Source of the DNA: CBFHMJ01 sp965656875
Lineage (GTDB): Bacteria; Pseudomonadota; Gammaproteobacteria; Enterobacterales; Alteromonadaceae
Reading direction: 5' to 3'
Assembly: GCA_965656875.1 (NCBI GenBank)
Contig: CBFHMJ010000018.1
Coordinates: 124,001-188,000 of the forward strand
Length of the DNA stretch: 64,000 nucleotides
The notes below the pieces were generated by a model that saw only the letters and a list, made by a program, of their open reading frames with translations, was not told the DNA's origin and did no database searches. Below, in pieces: positions 7,419-17,083 of this stretch; positions within the stretch are counted from its first letter, which is position 1, and the number at the start of each line of letters is the position of its first letter. A program made the position numbers and the translations under genes.

Positions 7419-10328
7419 TTATTGATCTTGCAACGCTTGCAATGGCAGCAAAACAGTAACGCGAGTACCCTGATGAATACCCGGTGAATAAAATGAAAGT
7501 TTTCCGTCCAGCAGTTTTACAATCGTTTTGATGATAAACATAGAGCCGCCATCCAGTTCGTCGTGTGGTGACTGAATCACTTTATAGCCAACGCCATTAT
7601 CCTGAATGGTTATCATCAGTTGATCGTCGACACTGGTTAGATTGATTTTAATCGTGGTTGCTTCGCCGTGTTCGACGGCATTGTTACCAATAAGCTCGAC
7701 CAGTAAAAAGACCAGTGATTCGCTGCGTTGAGAAATTGGCGCATTTAACTGGTAATCAACATCAATATCCAGCGTTTGTGACTCCGGGTTATCAATTAGA
7801 GTTCGGAGATTTTCTTCCTTCTTCAACAAATTCATGATTTTTTGATTCATTTCATCAATCTGCGCCGGAACTGGCATTTGCCGGGTAAGTAGTTCGTTTT
7901 TACTGGCGTTGAGTTTTTCCAGTGCCAGTGTATTAGCGTTCAGTGCTCGTTGATTTTCAAGCGTCATTGATTGATTAAAGGCATGAGTTAACTCAATTTT
8001 ATGAGACTTCCAACTGTGGATGTTTGTTTCTAGGTTGTTGTCCTTGTCATAGAAGCAATAGTGAGGTAAATCGGCCAGACGAGCATGGATACTGTTCAAC
8101 ACGCGATAGTTCTCACTTTCACCCGGCGTCATGGATTTAAGCTTGTTAACGTCAGCAAAGATTTGAGACGACAGATGCTGGCGCAATCCGACATATTCGT
8201 TCAGAAACCCTTCGATGCCAGATAAAGTATTGCGTCGGGCATTTTGCCAGGCCATGTAAATGGCTTGTGCGATGGCAAGCACAAGTACCAGTAAAATAAT
8301 GTAGAAACTCCAGTGAAGATAAAACGGCTCAGCGATAGATAAAACGATTGTCCGACTGTTTGTGGCGCCTGTGCTGTTTCGACCAATGACTTCAATGGTA
8401 TTGTCGCCATATTCAGCATTAAATCCTATTGAATGACGTTCGCTGAAGCGACGTAGTGATTCGCCATTGACGTTAACCGAGAAGATATTGCCAGGATGAA
8501 AATCATTCAGTGTGAAATCAAGTTCAATGTGCGTGCCTTCGTACCAGGGTTGTTTAAAGTCAGAACGCTCCCCCTGAATGAATAAACTGGTGAACAGTAT
8601 TTCAGGATCAAACGTTCGGTCTTCAAGCTTGTCACTCCAGGATAACAATGTCTTTTCTGCCGTTACCGCATGAAGTGTGGTATGTCCCTTTTTATAAGAT
8701 AACGCCGCACCACTGACCGCTGTACTTAATGGAAATACCTGTGTCTCCAGACTATTCAGATCAATGCGAGCCAAACCACCTGAACAAGACACCCAGGCAT
8801 GTTGTTCAGTTTCGGTAATACTGGTGCATTTACCACTGAGTTCAGAGAGCAGGAGTCGCTTGTTCAGCTCACTACCGCTTTCGAACAGCTTTATGCCTGA
8901 ATTTATTGTACCGGCAATGATTAGATTTGGATTGCGTCGTGTCTGGTATAACGTGATGAATGAGGTTCTGGGGTAGATATGTTGTGGATTTTTGCCAGAC
9001 TCAAACACGTAAAGGCCGCTGCCGGTAGCAATATAAGTGGCAGATTCATCATCATGAGCGCCTGAAATGATGTCTGTTATTTCATGGGACTGGTTAGGTA
9101 GTAGTGTCTTTGTGACATCGGTAATTTCGTGGGTTCGTCGATCATAACTGGAGAGTCGATTGCCGTGGCAAATGATGAGCGTTGTATCATCAAAGTGTCT
9201 TATGCATAAAACCGGATCGGTTATTTCGGTTGCAGTCATGTTTTCTACAGGTGTTTCTTCTGGCGAGTGTGTTGGCAGATCCATACGGTACAAACCGCTG
9301 AACGCACCAACAAATAAACTTTCTGGTGTACTGCGAAGTGCGTAAACATGTTTTGGTGCATGGGTAACTACTGTCGCTTTTCCATTAGCCGGGTTTATTT
9401 CTGCCAGCCCGAAGTCATCGCCATAAAATAAATGACCTTTGTGATTAATCATTCCACTGCCTACCCCGGTTGAGGAGGGAAGGGTTGTTGGCTGATTGAT
9501 AAATGGGCTTGAATGTATTTGCTCAAGTTGTGTGGATGCTATCCACAATGTTTCATCAGAAGACTGATAAATAGCGGATGCAATGTTGTTGTGCTGGCGG
9601 CGATAATTGTGCGGCGTGAATTGTCTGGTTTCCAGGTCAAAGTGTTTAATCTGCCTGTTTTGCAGCATCCAGATTGCAGTCGAGTCAACAGAAGGAGTTA
9701 GCGCTCTGACATTCTGATAGGGCAGTTCTTGTTGCTGATCGGTATCTGCATCGATCACGATCAGCTTGTCCTGAGCTGAAACAACAATGGTATTGTCGAC
9801 ATGTGTTGCTTCAATAAAAGAGCCATTAAGACAGTAGCTTTGTAATTTGCAGAAATTACCTGTAGATAAGAAATAAAGTTGCTTATTGATAATCAGTAAT
9901 CGTCTGCCATGTCCATCCAGTTCGCCAATTTCGTAAATACCCCGATTTTCGTCATAGCTGTATAAATGGCTTAGTGTGAGGAAATACAACTTACCATTGA
10001 AAAAGATAGCGTCTAAGACTGGCTCTTTCGTTTCAAGCAACGGCATAACCTCAGTATTGTGTATTTGATAAATACCGAAGTCGCCTGTAGCGATTAAATC
10101 CTGATAGTGTCTACGAATGGAATAAATGGTTTGCTGTGGGAAGTCAGGGTTAAGCGTGGATAAATATAAAAGTCTGTGTCCGTCATATCGAACAATGTCT
10201 CCCTCAATACCAATCCATATTAGTTGGTCTGGACCTTGTGTGACGGATTTGGAGATCACTGACAGATTGATACTTTTGCCATGCACAGGTAGGCAAAACA
10301 AAAATATTATCAGCATCAATGATCTCAT
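7419..10328 (-). CDS. Large sensor protein: periplasmic beta-propeller, Y_Y_Y-like domain, membrane helix, histidine-kinase ATPase
   Basis: A 969-residue protein. It has a signal peptide (about residues 1-17), then about 550 residues of repeated W/Y-rich blades typical of ligand_beta/Reg_prop two-bladed propeller sensors, a Y_Y_Y-like Ig domain (about 600-680), one membrane helix (about 690-712), a helical cytoplasmic linker and a HATPase domain at the C-terminus. The ATPase shows the N-box L-V-E-L-I-G-N-N-A-V-E-H-G and the G-box D-N-G-V-G-Y. I see no classical E-R-T/H-E-L-R phospho-acceptor box and no response regulator beside it. It probably senses a polysaccharide-type or other periplasmic ligand. 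The start follows AGGAG, 26 bases after the upstream exported protein gene, so the two are likely co-transcribed. Confidence 0.82.
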   Translation of the reverse strand: MRSLMLIIFLFCLPVHGKSINLSVISKSVTQGPDQLIWIGIEGDIVRYDGHRLLYLSTLNPDFPQQTIYSIRRHYQDLIATGDFGIYQIHNTEVMPLLETKEPVLDAIFFNGKLYFLTLSHLYSYDENRGIYEIGELDGHGRRLLIINKQLYFLSTGNFCKLQSYCLNGSFIEATHVDNTIVVSAQDKLIVIDADTDQQQELPYQNVRALTPSVDSTAIWMLQNRQIKHFDLETRQFTPHNYRRQHNNIASAIYQSSDETLWIASTQLEQIHSSPFINQPTTLPSSTGVGSGMINHKGHLFYGDDFGLAEINPANGKATVVTHAPKHVYALRSTPESLFVGAFSGLYRMDLPTHSPEETPVENMTATEITDPVLCIRHFDDTTLIICHGNRLSSYDRRTHEITDVTKTLLPNQSHEITDIISGAHDDESATYIATGSGLYVFESGKNPQHIYPRTSFITLYQTRRNPNLIIAGTINSGIKLFESGSELNKRLLLSELSGKCTSITETEQHAWVSCSGGLARIDLNSLETQVFPLSTAVSGAALSYKKGHTTLHAVTAEKTLLSWSDKLEDRTFDPEILFTSLFIQGERSDFKQPWYEGTHIELDFTLNDFHPGNIFSVNVNGESLRRFSERHSIGFNAEYGDNTIEVIGRNSTGATNSRTIVLSIAEPFYLHWSFYIILLVLVLAIAQAIYMAWQNARRNTLSGIEGFLNEYVGLRQHLSSQIFADVNKLKSMTPGESENYRVLNSIHARLADLPHYCFYDKDNNLETNIHSWKSHKIELTHAFNQSMTLENQRALNANTLALEKLNASKNELLTRQMPVPAQIDEMNQKIMNLLKKEENLRTLIDNPESQTLDIDVDYQLNAPISQRSESLVFLLVELIGNNAVEHGEATTIKINLTSVDDQLMITIQDNGVGYKVIQSPHDELDGGSMFIIKTIVKLLDGKLSFYSPGIHQGTRVTVLLPLQALQDQ

Positions 10329-10354
10329 AATGGCTCCTGTTTAGAGAGAACTAC

Positions 10355-11023
10355 TTACTCAAGTGGGTGAACTCGACCACCACAGACAGACATAATACCC
10401 ATTCCGGAAACTGTTATCATCATTTGAGAGCCATCATAGTCGTTTATTTGTTGAGAATTTGTAATCTCAAGTGATGATACTGATGGTCTGCCAGTTAATA
10501 ACTTATCTTCCTTGTTAATTTTATTGTTAATCAGGGTTTGCTGGAAGTAGGTTAACGGTTGTTTTTTCGCTTTTTGTAATAAAGCCCGACTTTTTGCCTG
10601 ACTAATCTGTGGTAAAAGATTTTGCTCAAAATGTGTTAAAGATTCACCGTTAGCTTGTTTCCTTTTTGCATTTTCGGTTGCAGTTGTAACTTCACTCGGA
10701 CTGAAAGCTAATAAATAGCTTGGCCAGAATTCATCGTCTTCGTTGTTTTTTTGATTCCACAAGTTTTCCAGATTTGTGCAATCGGCCGTGCTATTGGCAC
10801 AAACATTTGCTTTGAGTTGATTGTAAAAATAATCGTCCCAGATTATTGAGCCTGCTCCTTGCGCCGAACCTGAGCAAAAGTTAAGTGATACAACTTCCTC
10901 GGTTTGACCATGTTGCAAATTCAAATTAGCACCAGTTATCTTTTTTCGGATAATTTGAGTATTCGCATGGCTAAACGTAGAGAATAACGATAATGTTACA
11001 AGTAAGATATTAATATACTTCAT
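10355..11023 (-). CDS. Exported protein of unknown function, upstream of the sensor
   Basis: A 222-residue protein with a clean signal peptide (M-K-Y-I-N-I-L-L-V-T-L, cleavage after S-H-A). The mature part has several cysteines, an S-G-S-A-Q-G-A-G segment, and two related stretches (L-T-H-F-E-Q-N-L-L and L-T-Y-F-Q-Q-T-L-I) about 30 residues apart, suggesting a short internal repeat of helical hairpins. No known domain is recognised. GAGG precedes the ATG by 8 bases. The 26-base gap to the sensor gene suggests it is a partner, perhaps a ligand-binding or accessory factor; that is inference. Confidence 0.65.
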   Translation of the reverse strand: MKYINILLVTLSLFSTFSHANTQIIRKKITGANLNLQHGQTEEVVSLNFCSGSAQGAGSIIWDDYFYNQLKANVCANSTADCTNLENLWNQKNNEDDEFWPSYLLAFSPSEVTTATENAKRKQANGESLTHFEQNLLPQISQAKSRALLQKAKKQPLTYFQQTLINNKINKEDKLLTGRPSVSSLEITNSQQINDYDGSQMMITVSGMGIMSVCGGRVHPLE

Positions 11024-11060
11024 AATTTATCCTCTATAATGATATGTTTAATATAAAATG

Positions 11061-11081
11061 GTTTACAGTTTTTCTGTAAAC
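11061..11081. promoter_or_regulatory. Perfect 8-base palindrome upstream of the exported protein/sensor pair
   Basis: GTTTACAG (11061-11068) and CTGTAAAC (11074-11081) around five T residues. It lies 38 bases before the ATG at 11023, near a TATATT that could be the -10 box of the minus-strand promoter. It fits an operator for a dimeric regulator, or a hairpin in the leader. Confidence 0.4.
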
Positions 11082-11703
11082 AGTCTTGTTATCATTCTGA
11101 CAAGTAATACTACAACTCCACTATAACTATACTCCCCTTTTCCTTACTTTATATAGTAAACGCTGATGTCATACCTGTTTAGACAGTAACAATACTGTTC
11201 ATTGAAAATTAACATGGGTGGTGTATTCGTTATCATGTTCAACAATTTCCAATATGTATTTTTATTGTGTCTTCTTATAAAAAAGTGACTGAATGGCTTT
11301 AAAATATATATTAATGAGACATGATGATTTTATATATATGATTATTAAGGATTAATGTGTTGGGTGGTAATGGATTTTGCTTATTTTTATATGGTGCTTG
11401 TTGTCGTTAAAATCTTAACAACAGTGAATTTTTGCTGGGTGTTAACGTCAGAGTTGTACGATTAATTAGCGATATTTCAGCATGTTGTGTGTGTTTTTGA
11501 ATCGTTGATATTTAGCTTTCTAAATGGTTTTTCAGTGAATCAGCGACTATCAGGTAAGTACTGAGCATTAAATAAGGGGGAAGTTGTTTTGAATTACACG
11601 AGTTGAGAGTTTCGTCTCTTTTATCTTGCGGGGCTTTAAATAAGCGCTATTTCCATAGATAATTGCCCTCATTCAAAGCCCTCCCGGAAATAACCTGAAT
11701 TTC
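11082..11703. other. AT-rich gene-free region before dnaB
   Basis: About 620 bases, strongly AT-rich in the middle, with no ORF or tRNA seen. It must contain the dnaB promoter and probably the minus-strand promoter for the sensor pair. The ribosomal genes rpsF-rpsR-rplI that often precede dnaB are absent. Confidence 0.5.
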
Positions 11704-13080
11704 ATGGCAAAACCTGACGATAAAGTAGATCTTCTTAAAGTTCCCCCACATTCAGTTGAAGCTGAGCAATCCGTTCTTGGCGGTTTAATGCTTGATAATG
11801 AAGCATGGGATCGCGTTGCAGAACGCGTTGTAGAGCAAGATTTCTATTCCAAACCCCACAAAGTCATTTTTACTGCGATGGCTAATTTAGCGGAATCAGG
11901 AAAACCGGTTGATCTGATTACGTTGTCTGAAGTGTTAGAGCGTGAAGGAACGCTTGATGATGCGGGTGGTTTTGCGTATCTGGGTGAGATTGCCAGAAAT
12001 ACACCAAGTGCAGCGAATATTGCTGCTTATGCTGAGATTGTCCGGGAGAAGGCGGTTATCCGTGAGATGATTGGTGTTGCGAACGAAATCGCAGATGCCG
12101 GTTATGAGCCATCCGGGCGAGAAAGTGCAGAGTTACTTGATTTTGCTGAGAGTAAAGTCTTTAAGATTGCTGAAGCCAGAACAAATGCAAATGAAGGTCC
12201 GGAAGGGCTTCATTCTATTCTTGAGAAAACCATCGATAAGATCGACGACTTATACAAGAACCCTCGTGATGGTATTACCGGTGTGTCTTCCGGTTTTGTT
12301 GATTTGGATAAAATGACGGCAGGTATGCAGCCCACAGACCTTATTATCGTCGCGGCTCGTCCATCTATGGGTAAGACCACGTTTGCGATGAATCTGTGTG
12401 AAAATGCTGCACTGAGCGAAGATAAGCCCGTGCTTATTTTCAGTCTGGAGATGCCGTCTGAATCGATCATGATGAGAATGCTGGCATCATTAAGCCGTGT
12501 TGATCAGACCCGAGTCCGTACCGGTCAGTTAGATGATGATGACTGGGCACGTATTTCGTCAACAATGGGAATGTTGATTGAAAAGGGCAAAATGTATATC
12601 GATGATGGTTCAGGACTTACACCTACTGAAGTTCGCTCTCGCGCCAGACGTGTTGCTCGTGACAATGGCGGTTTGAGTATGATCATGGTCGATTATCTTC
12701 AGTTAATGCGAGTACCTGGCCTGTCTGAAAACAGAACACTTGAGATTGCTGAAATTTCTCGCTCATTGAAAGCGCTGGCAAAAGAGTTGCAATGCCCGGT
12801 GATCGCTTTATCGCAGTTAAACCGGGGTCTTGAGCAGCGAGCCGATAAGCGTCCAATTAACTCTGACTTACGTGAATCAGGCGCGATTGAGCAGGATGCT
12901 GACTTAATCATGTTCATTTATCGTGATGAAGTTTATCACGAAGACAGCCCGGACAAGGGTACTGCTGAGATTATTATCGGTAAGCAACGTAACGGTCCTA
13001 TTGGCCGGGTAAGACTTACATTCCAGGGGCAATATTCTCGTTTTGATAATTTTGCCGGTCCTCAGTTTGATGACGATTAA
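11704..13080 (+). CDS. dnaB: Replicative DNA helicase
   Basis: Hexameric 5'-3' helicase at the replication fork. The 458 residues match the family length. The N-terminal domain begins with P-P-H-S-V-E-A-E-Q-S-V-L-G-G; the RecA-like C-terminal domain has Walker A A-R-P-S-M-G-K-T-T, Walker B I-M-V-D-Y-L-Q-L-M, and the R-E-S-G-A-I-E-Q-D-A-D and G-K-Q-R-N-G-P-I-G segments. No intein or insertion is present. alr follows after 44 bases, the classic gammaproteobacterial arrangement. Confidence 0.98.
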   Translation: MAKPDDKVDLLKVPPHSVEAEQSVLGGLMLDNEAWDRVAERVVEQDFYSKPHKVIFTAMANLAESGKPVDLITLSEVLEREGTLDDAGGFAYLGEIARNTPSAANIAAYAEIVREKAVIREMIGVANEIADAGYEPSGRESAELLDFAESKVFKIAEARTNANEGPEGLHSILEKTIDKIDDLYKNPRDGITGVSSGFVDLDKMTAGMQPTDLIIVAARPSMGKTTFAMNLCENAALSEDKPVLIFSLEMPSESIMMRMLASLSRVDQTRVRTGQLDDDDWARISSTMGMLIEKGKMYIDDGSGLTPTEVRSRARRVARDNGGLSMIMVDYLQLMRVPGLSENRTLEIAEISRSLKALAKELQCPVIALSQLNRGLEQRADKRPINSDLRESGAIEQDADLIMFIYRDEVYHEDSPDKGTAEIIIGKQRNGPIGRVRLTFQGQYSRFDNFAGPQFDDD

Positions 13081-13124
13081 TCAGTTACTTCGTTAAGTAA
13101 AAAAGAACACCAGGAAAACTACAC

Positions 13125-14207
13125 TTGCAAGCAGCAACAGCCGTTATTGATTTTTCTGCGTTAGCACATAATGTGTCGCGCATTCGTGAAGTGGCATCCG
13201 ATAGCCAGATTCTGGCCGTTTTAAAAGCAAATGCTTACGGGCATGGTTTAATAGAAATTGCTGAAAAGCTGGATGATGTTGATGCATTTGGTGTGGCACG
13301 TATCGAAGAAGCATTGAACCTTAGAAAAGGCGGCGTAGTAAAACCGATTGTTTTACTTGAAGGTTTCTTCAATGCTGATGATATCCCCGTACTGGTTGCC
13401 AATAACATTCAAACGATTATTCATCATGAGCAACAGTTGACAATGTTATTGGCCGCTCAGGTTGAACACCCCATTCATGTCTGGTTAAAAGTTGATACCG
13501 GTATGCACCGCCTGGGAATCGATCCCGATATGCTGCCTGATTACTATGAACGTTTGTCATCATCAGCAAACGTTGCTTCGCCTGTTAAACTCATGACGCA
13601 TTTTGGTTGCGCGGATGATGTTGAAAATCCAGTCACGGCAAAGCAAATTGCTGCATTTTCGACATTGACGGCCAATTTAGTGGGCGAAGTGAGTATGGCG
13701 AATTCGGCCGGAATCATTGCATGGCCAGCTTCTCATCGTGACTGGGTTCGACCCGGTTTAATGATGTATGGCGTTACGCCTATGATCAATCAAGCCTCTG
13801 AAGCCATTGATTTACAACCTGTTATGACACTGAAATCGAGTCTCATCGCAATTCGACAAGTCAAACGCGGTGATTCAGTTGGTTATGGTGCTGCCTGGAC
13901 TGCATCCGAAGATACTTTTATTGGTGTGGTTGCGATAGGTTACGGTGATGGTTATCCGCGTCATGCTGAAAACGGTACACCTGTCTTAATTGGTGGGAAG
14001 TTATTTCCCCTGGTGGGAAGAGTTTCTATGGATATGATAACCGTAGATCTTGGCACTGTGCCTGATGCTGAGGTTGGTGATGATGTAATTCTCTGGGGAA
14101 AAGGACTACCCGTAGAAGTTATTGCTGAACATTCTTCGACGATTGCCTGGGAACTCTTGTGCAATATTACGCGCCGTGTAGCGTTTGAATATCAGGATGG
14201 GCGTTAA
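13125..14207 (+). CDS. alr: Alanine racemase
   Basis: PLP-dependent racemase making D-alanine for peptidoglycan. The 360 residues contain the PLP lysine in A-V-L-K-A-N-A-Y-G-H-G (about residues 31-41) and the catalytic tyrosine region S-V-G-Y-G-A-A-W, plus G-R-V-S-M-D-M near the C-terminus. The start appears to be TTG at 13125, with AGGA 9 bases upstream; no ATG exists at the expected position. It is probably co-transcribed with dnaB and followed by a terminator. Confidence 0.96.
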   Translation: MQAATAVIDFSALAHNVSRIREVASDSQILAVLKANAYGHGLIEIAEKLDDVDAFGVARIEEALNLRKGGVVKPIVLLEGFFNADDIPVLVANNIQTIIHHEQQLTMLLAAQVEHPIHVWLKVDTGMHRLGIDPDMLPDYYERLSSSANVASPVKLMTHFGCADDVENPVTAKQIAAFSTLTANLVGEVSMANSAGIIAWPASHRDWVRPGLMMYGVTPMINQASEAIDLQPVMTLKSSLIAIRQVKRGDSVGYGAAWTASEDTFIGVVAIGYGDGYPRHAENGTPVLIGGKLFPLVGRVSMDMITVDLGTVPDAEVGDDVILWGKGLPVEVIAEHSSTIAWELLCNITRRVAFEYQDGR

Positions 14208-14275
14208 CTATTCTTATTGTGAAGTATATTTATATTGCAGTTTGAACAATGTAGTCTGAATTGTGGTTATCGATT

Positions 14276-14314
14276 AAAAAAGCCTGTTGATGTGATTAAC
14301 AACAGGCTTTTTTG
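14276..14314 (+). terminator. Rho-independent terminator after alr
   Basis: AAAAAAGCCTGTTG pairs with CAACAGGCTTTTTT around a 10-base loop, followed by T residues. It can serve both directions. Confidence 0.92.
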
Positions 14315-14380
14315 ATCGATTTAATGATAATAAGTCTCGAATGCTCGTTATTATCAAAAATGAAGCTGATGGTATGTTGA

Positions 14381-14848
14381 TTACTGCTTATCGAATGTTA
14401 CTTCAATATGAGCCGCACCGAAATCAGACGAAAATGGCATTAAAATCTTTGCGCCTTCGCACTTGTGAGTAATGGTATGACCTTTACCCGATACAACGAT
14501 GGGCGTTGCCATACTAAATTCGTAGCCTTTTTCACCCAGAATATTTTTAGCGCCACCTGTAACCATATTGGTGATTTCACCAATCATGTCAGTGACTTCT
14601 TCATTGATTGAGTCGGGCTTTTCACCAAGCATCCGATTCATGATTTCTAAGGCGAGAGCTTCATCAAAGGAAATAGAAAAAGAACCTTTGGTTTGTGGGC
14701 CAACCATGCCAATTAATCCAGATACATCGCCTCTGGCGACCTCATCTTTTTTAATTATGGGTTTGCCTGGTTTTAAGTCGGTTTGCGCCATCGTGCTTAG
14801 CACGTTTAGCAGTGAAGAGAGAAAAGGGTTTATAAATTCAACATTCAT
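14381..14848 (-). CDS. CheX-like chemotaxis phosphatase-family protein
   Basis: A 155-residue protein resembling the CheX/CheC family, whose members dephosphorylate CheY-P. The signature E-x-x-N is visible in E-E-V-T-D-M-I-G-E-I-T-N-M (about residues 84-96), followed by G-G-A-K-N-I-L. It starts M-N-V-E-F-I-N-P-F, typical of stand-alone gammaproteobacterial CheX homologues. No flagellar or chemotaxis genes adjoin it, so its partner response regulator is elsewhere. It converges on alr. Confidence 0.82.
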   Translation of the reverse strand: MNVEFINPFLSSLLNVLSTMAQTDLKPGKPIIKKDEVARGDVSGLIGMVGPQTKGSFSISFDEALALEIMNRMLGEKPDSINEEVTDMIGEITNMVTGGAKNILGEKGYEFSMATPIVVSGKGHTITHKCEGAKILMPFSSDFGAAHIEVTFDKQ

Positions 14849-15238
14849 TATCCTGGTGCCTGATAATCCTGTGATCCAAAAAATGATGGCGCTTTGTTGC
14901 GCTTTTAATTGTGCCTGTGAGCGATTACTTTGTAAACGCTCAACGCCAAAAGAGCCTTAATATAATTTTGTTCTCAACTTACTCATATCCAATAACTATA
15001 GCGGAAAATACCCGCTTGAAAATCAACTACGTCCAGATCTTCACAAAAAAGTGATACTTCTGTTGAAAAAATCTCAACTTGTTTACCCTTATTGGTAATA
15101 TCCTTAAAAAAACTAAGCTTTATAACTTAATCAATAAGTACAAGTTGCTCTTTTGTTGTACAGAGTATAAGCATTGTAACCATAAAGGTACAGTATGACG
15201 TCAGAGTTAATCTATTCGGTCTTCCGTTATTGGTGTAT
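14849..15238. other. Gene-free region between the CheX-like gene and zur
   Basis: About 390 AT-rich bases. It presumably holds the CheX-like promoter. I see only short hairpins (for example TGGCGCTTTGTTGCGC near 14885) and no ORF with a plausible start. Confidence 0.5.
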
Positions 15239-15673
15239 CTATTCCTGACAGTTTTTACATAATCCGTGTGCTTCGATGGTTTGCCGGGAAACTTTAAATC
15301 CCTTTTCTTCTGCGTGGCGAACCAACTCTTCAGAAATGACCGTCGAATGTAATTCTTCTACATTTGCACACAAATCACATATTAGTAACTGAGCAGGATG
15401 GTTATGCTCAAAATGGTGGCATAACAAATAAGCGTTGTTGGACTCAATTTTGTGAACAAAACCTTGCTCAGATAAAAATTCCAGTGCGCGATATATCGTA
15501 GCTGGCTTGGCATTTGGTTCTGATTTCTTCAGTAACTCAAGAAGGTCATAAGCGCCAATTCCGCCATCCGCGTCAGCTAACAGACGAAACACTTTTTCAC
15601 GAATCGGTGTAAAACGAGCATTTTTCTGCTCGCAAATGAGTTTCGCCTGCTGGATTAAATTTTCTAAAAACAT
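15239..15673 (-). CDS. zur: Zinc uptake regulator, Fur family
   Basis: A 144-residue Fur-family repressor. The N-terminal winged helix (R-F-T-P-I-R-E-K-V, then K-P-A-T-I-Y-R-A-L-E-F-L recognition helix) is followed by a metal-binding dimer domain with L-L-I-C-D-L-C-A and a terminal C-K-N-C pair that would hold the structural zinc. The Y-R-A-L-E-F-L helix and the L-C-A-N-V-E-E pattern favour Zur over Fur. It probably represses zinc import and zinc-free ribosomal paralogues; no target lies beside it. Confidence 0.88.
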   Translation of the reverse strand: MFLENLIQQAKLICEQKNARFTPIREKVFRLLADADGGIGAYDLLELLKKSEPNAKPATIYRALEFLSEQGFVHKIESNNAYLLCHHFEHNHPAQLLICDLCANVEELHSTVISEELVRHAEEKGFKVSRQTIEAHGLCKNCQE

Positions 15674-16134
15674 TGTCTTACAGTCCTGGTCGGTAAGCAG
15701 GGTGTTGAGATATCGCTTTAATTTGCTGTACTCGAAATCAGCTATGAATTCTCAACAAACTTTTATAAGTCTAACACAGGGTTAGTAAATTTTTTGTTGT
15801 TATTTTTGCTATCACAGCCTGATGACACGTTTAGTGTCACTCATCGCCCGTTGTCTGAGAGGTTACTTTATTGGTGCTTTAATGGGTTTGGAGTTTGTGT
15901 ATAGGTATTTATTTGTGAAACACGATGCGCTGATTTAAGGGAGGGTGGTTATTCTTAAATTTACTGATTTATCCGGAAACTTTATTAAATAAGACTGACA
16001 AGGAACCTGATTTTTATTAGCTCTCTTTAATCAGTCCTCTGTTAGGATGATCAGAAAGTAGAACATCGCCAAATATTGCGTTAAATTCAAGCACCAATTG
16101 ATTGGATTATTTAGTTATGGGAGTAGCAATCGCA
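15674..16134. other. Gene-free region upstream of zur and the broken gene
   Basis: About 460 bases holding the zur promoter (minus) and whatever drives the disrupted gene (plus). No ORF or RNA gene was seen. Confidence 0.5.
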
Positions 16135-16752
16135 ATGGATGATTGGTTCAGGAATACTGAATGGACAAAAGATATTGAAGAGTACTTTGAAGCAAAGTTA
16201 GCAAGAGCAAGAAACAAAAAACAATATCTAAGAATTCAAGCGAGCATAATTGCTGAGCATGACCCGCACGTAGCTATTCATCTTCTTGAGCGCTATTTTG
16301 GGCTTGGAAATGATTTTGCTCACGCGCAAGCGCATTGTGACTATGCAACGGCCTGCCTTGCTCTTGGTGAGATCGAGAAGGGGTTAGAGCATTATCGATT
16401 AGCTTGAAAAAGAGAAGCTAAGTTTCCAGGCTTAAAAACAGAAGCTTGGAAAATGTTCCCATTAACCATTATTCGCAACCAACTAATACATCACTTTGAA
16501 GAGGCCAGGCAAGTATTGCTCGATAACCAGAATCAATTGATGTTTCCAATTGATCACTTCTTATGGAATGGTTTTATGGCGATAATTGTTGCACAGGAAG
16601 GCTCGAATGAGTATGCGAGAGAGCTTGCCAGAGCAGCCGTAGAAGCCGCTGAAATTAAACGTTCAGGTTTGGCATACCATCAGGATATTGGACTGGTTGG
16701 TAAAGAGTATGAAGATCTTGTAAAGACGTTAGTTCAAATGTGTTTAATGTAG
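16135..16752 (+). pseudogene. Helical-repeat (TPR-like) protein interrupted by an in-frame TGA
   Basis: Two pieces in one reading frame (16135-16407 and from about 16408 to 16752) are separated only by a TGA at 16405-16407. The junction reads E-H-Y-R-L-A-stop-K-R-E-A-K-F-P-G-L-K-T-E-A-W, and both sides look like TPR/SEL-type helical protein, so the stop most likely disrupts a gene of about 205 codons. GGGAG lies 11 bases before the ATG at 16135. No selenocysteine element is apparent. Function unknown. A sequencing error is also possible. Confidence 0.65.
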
Positions 16753-16904
16753 CCCCAGTCGTATTTCTCTTTTCTTTTTGATTTACCTAACAGCAGCAGA
16801 AGCCTGTTACCGTCTAACCTTCTTTCTTGCTAAACAAAAGTAAGCAATATCAGTGAAGGTGATGTGACTGACAAGCATTTTAGCTATTTTATGAACTGTC
16901 TTAT

Positions 16905-17045
16905 TTATCCAGCAAATTGTGTGACTTTGGCGTTGAAAATTTTACTTTTTGAAAAGACCGCTACACCAGACTCTTTTGTGTAAACTCTTGCACAATAAGC
17001 AGCTCCATTCTTTCCAGTTCGTTTGTTAATGGTATAATCAGCCAC
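16905..17045 (-). CDS. Possible small or truncated protein, 46 codons from GTG
   Basis: The frame reads V-A-D-Y-T-I-N-K-R-T-G-K-N-G-A-A-Y and ends V-T-Q-F-A-G. It is open back to about 17081 without an ATG. The composition is protein-like (alternating polar and hydrophobic, G-V-A-V-F) rather than random, so it may be the 3' end of a decayed gene. Evidence is weak. Confidence 0.25.
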   Translation of the reverse strand: MADYTINKRTGKNGAAYCARVYTKESGVAVFSKSKIFNAKVTQFAG

Positions 17046-17083
17046 AATTTTAGTTCCAATAATTACCGTAAAAGGTAGTTGTT

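Noticed and set aside
14568..14960. 130-codon plus-strand ORF antisense to the CheX-like gene
   Set aside because: It is the shadow of a gene with clear family motifs on the other strand.
16405..16407. TGA as a selenocysteine codon
   Set aside because: No SECIS-like hairpin directly after the TGA and the protein is not of a known selenoprotein family.
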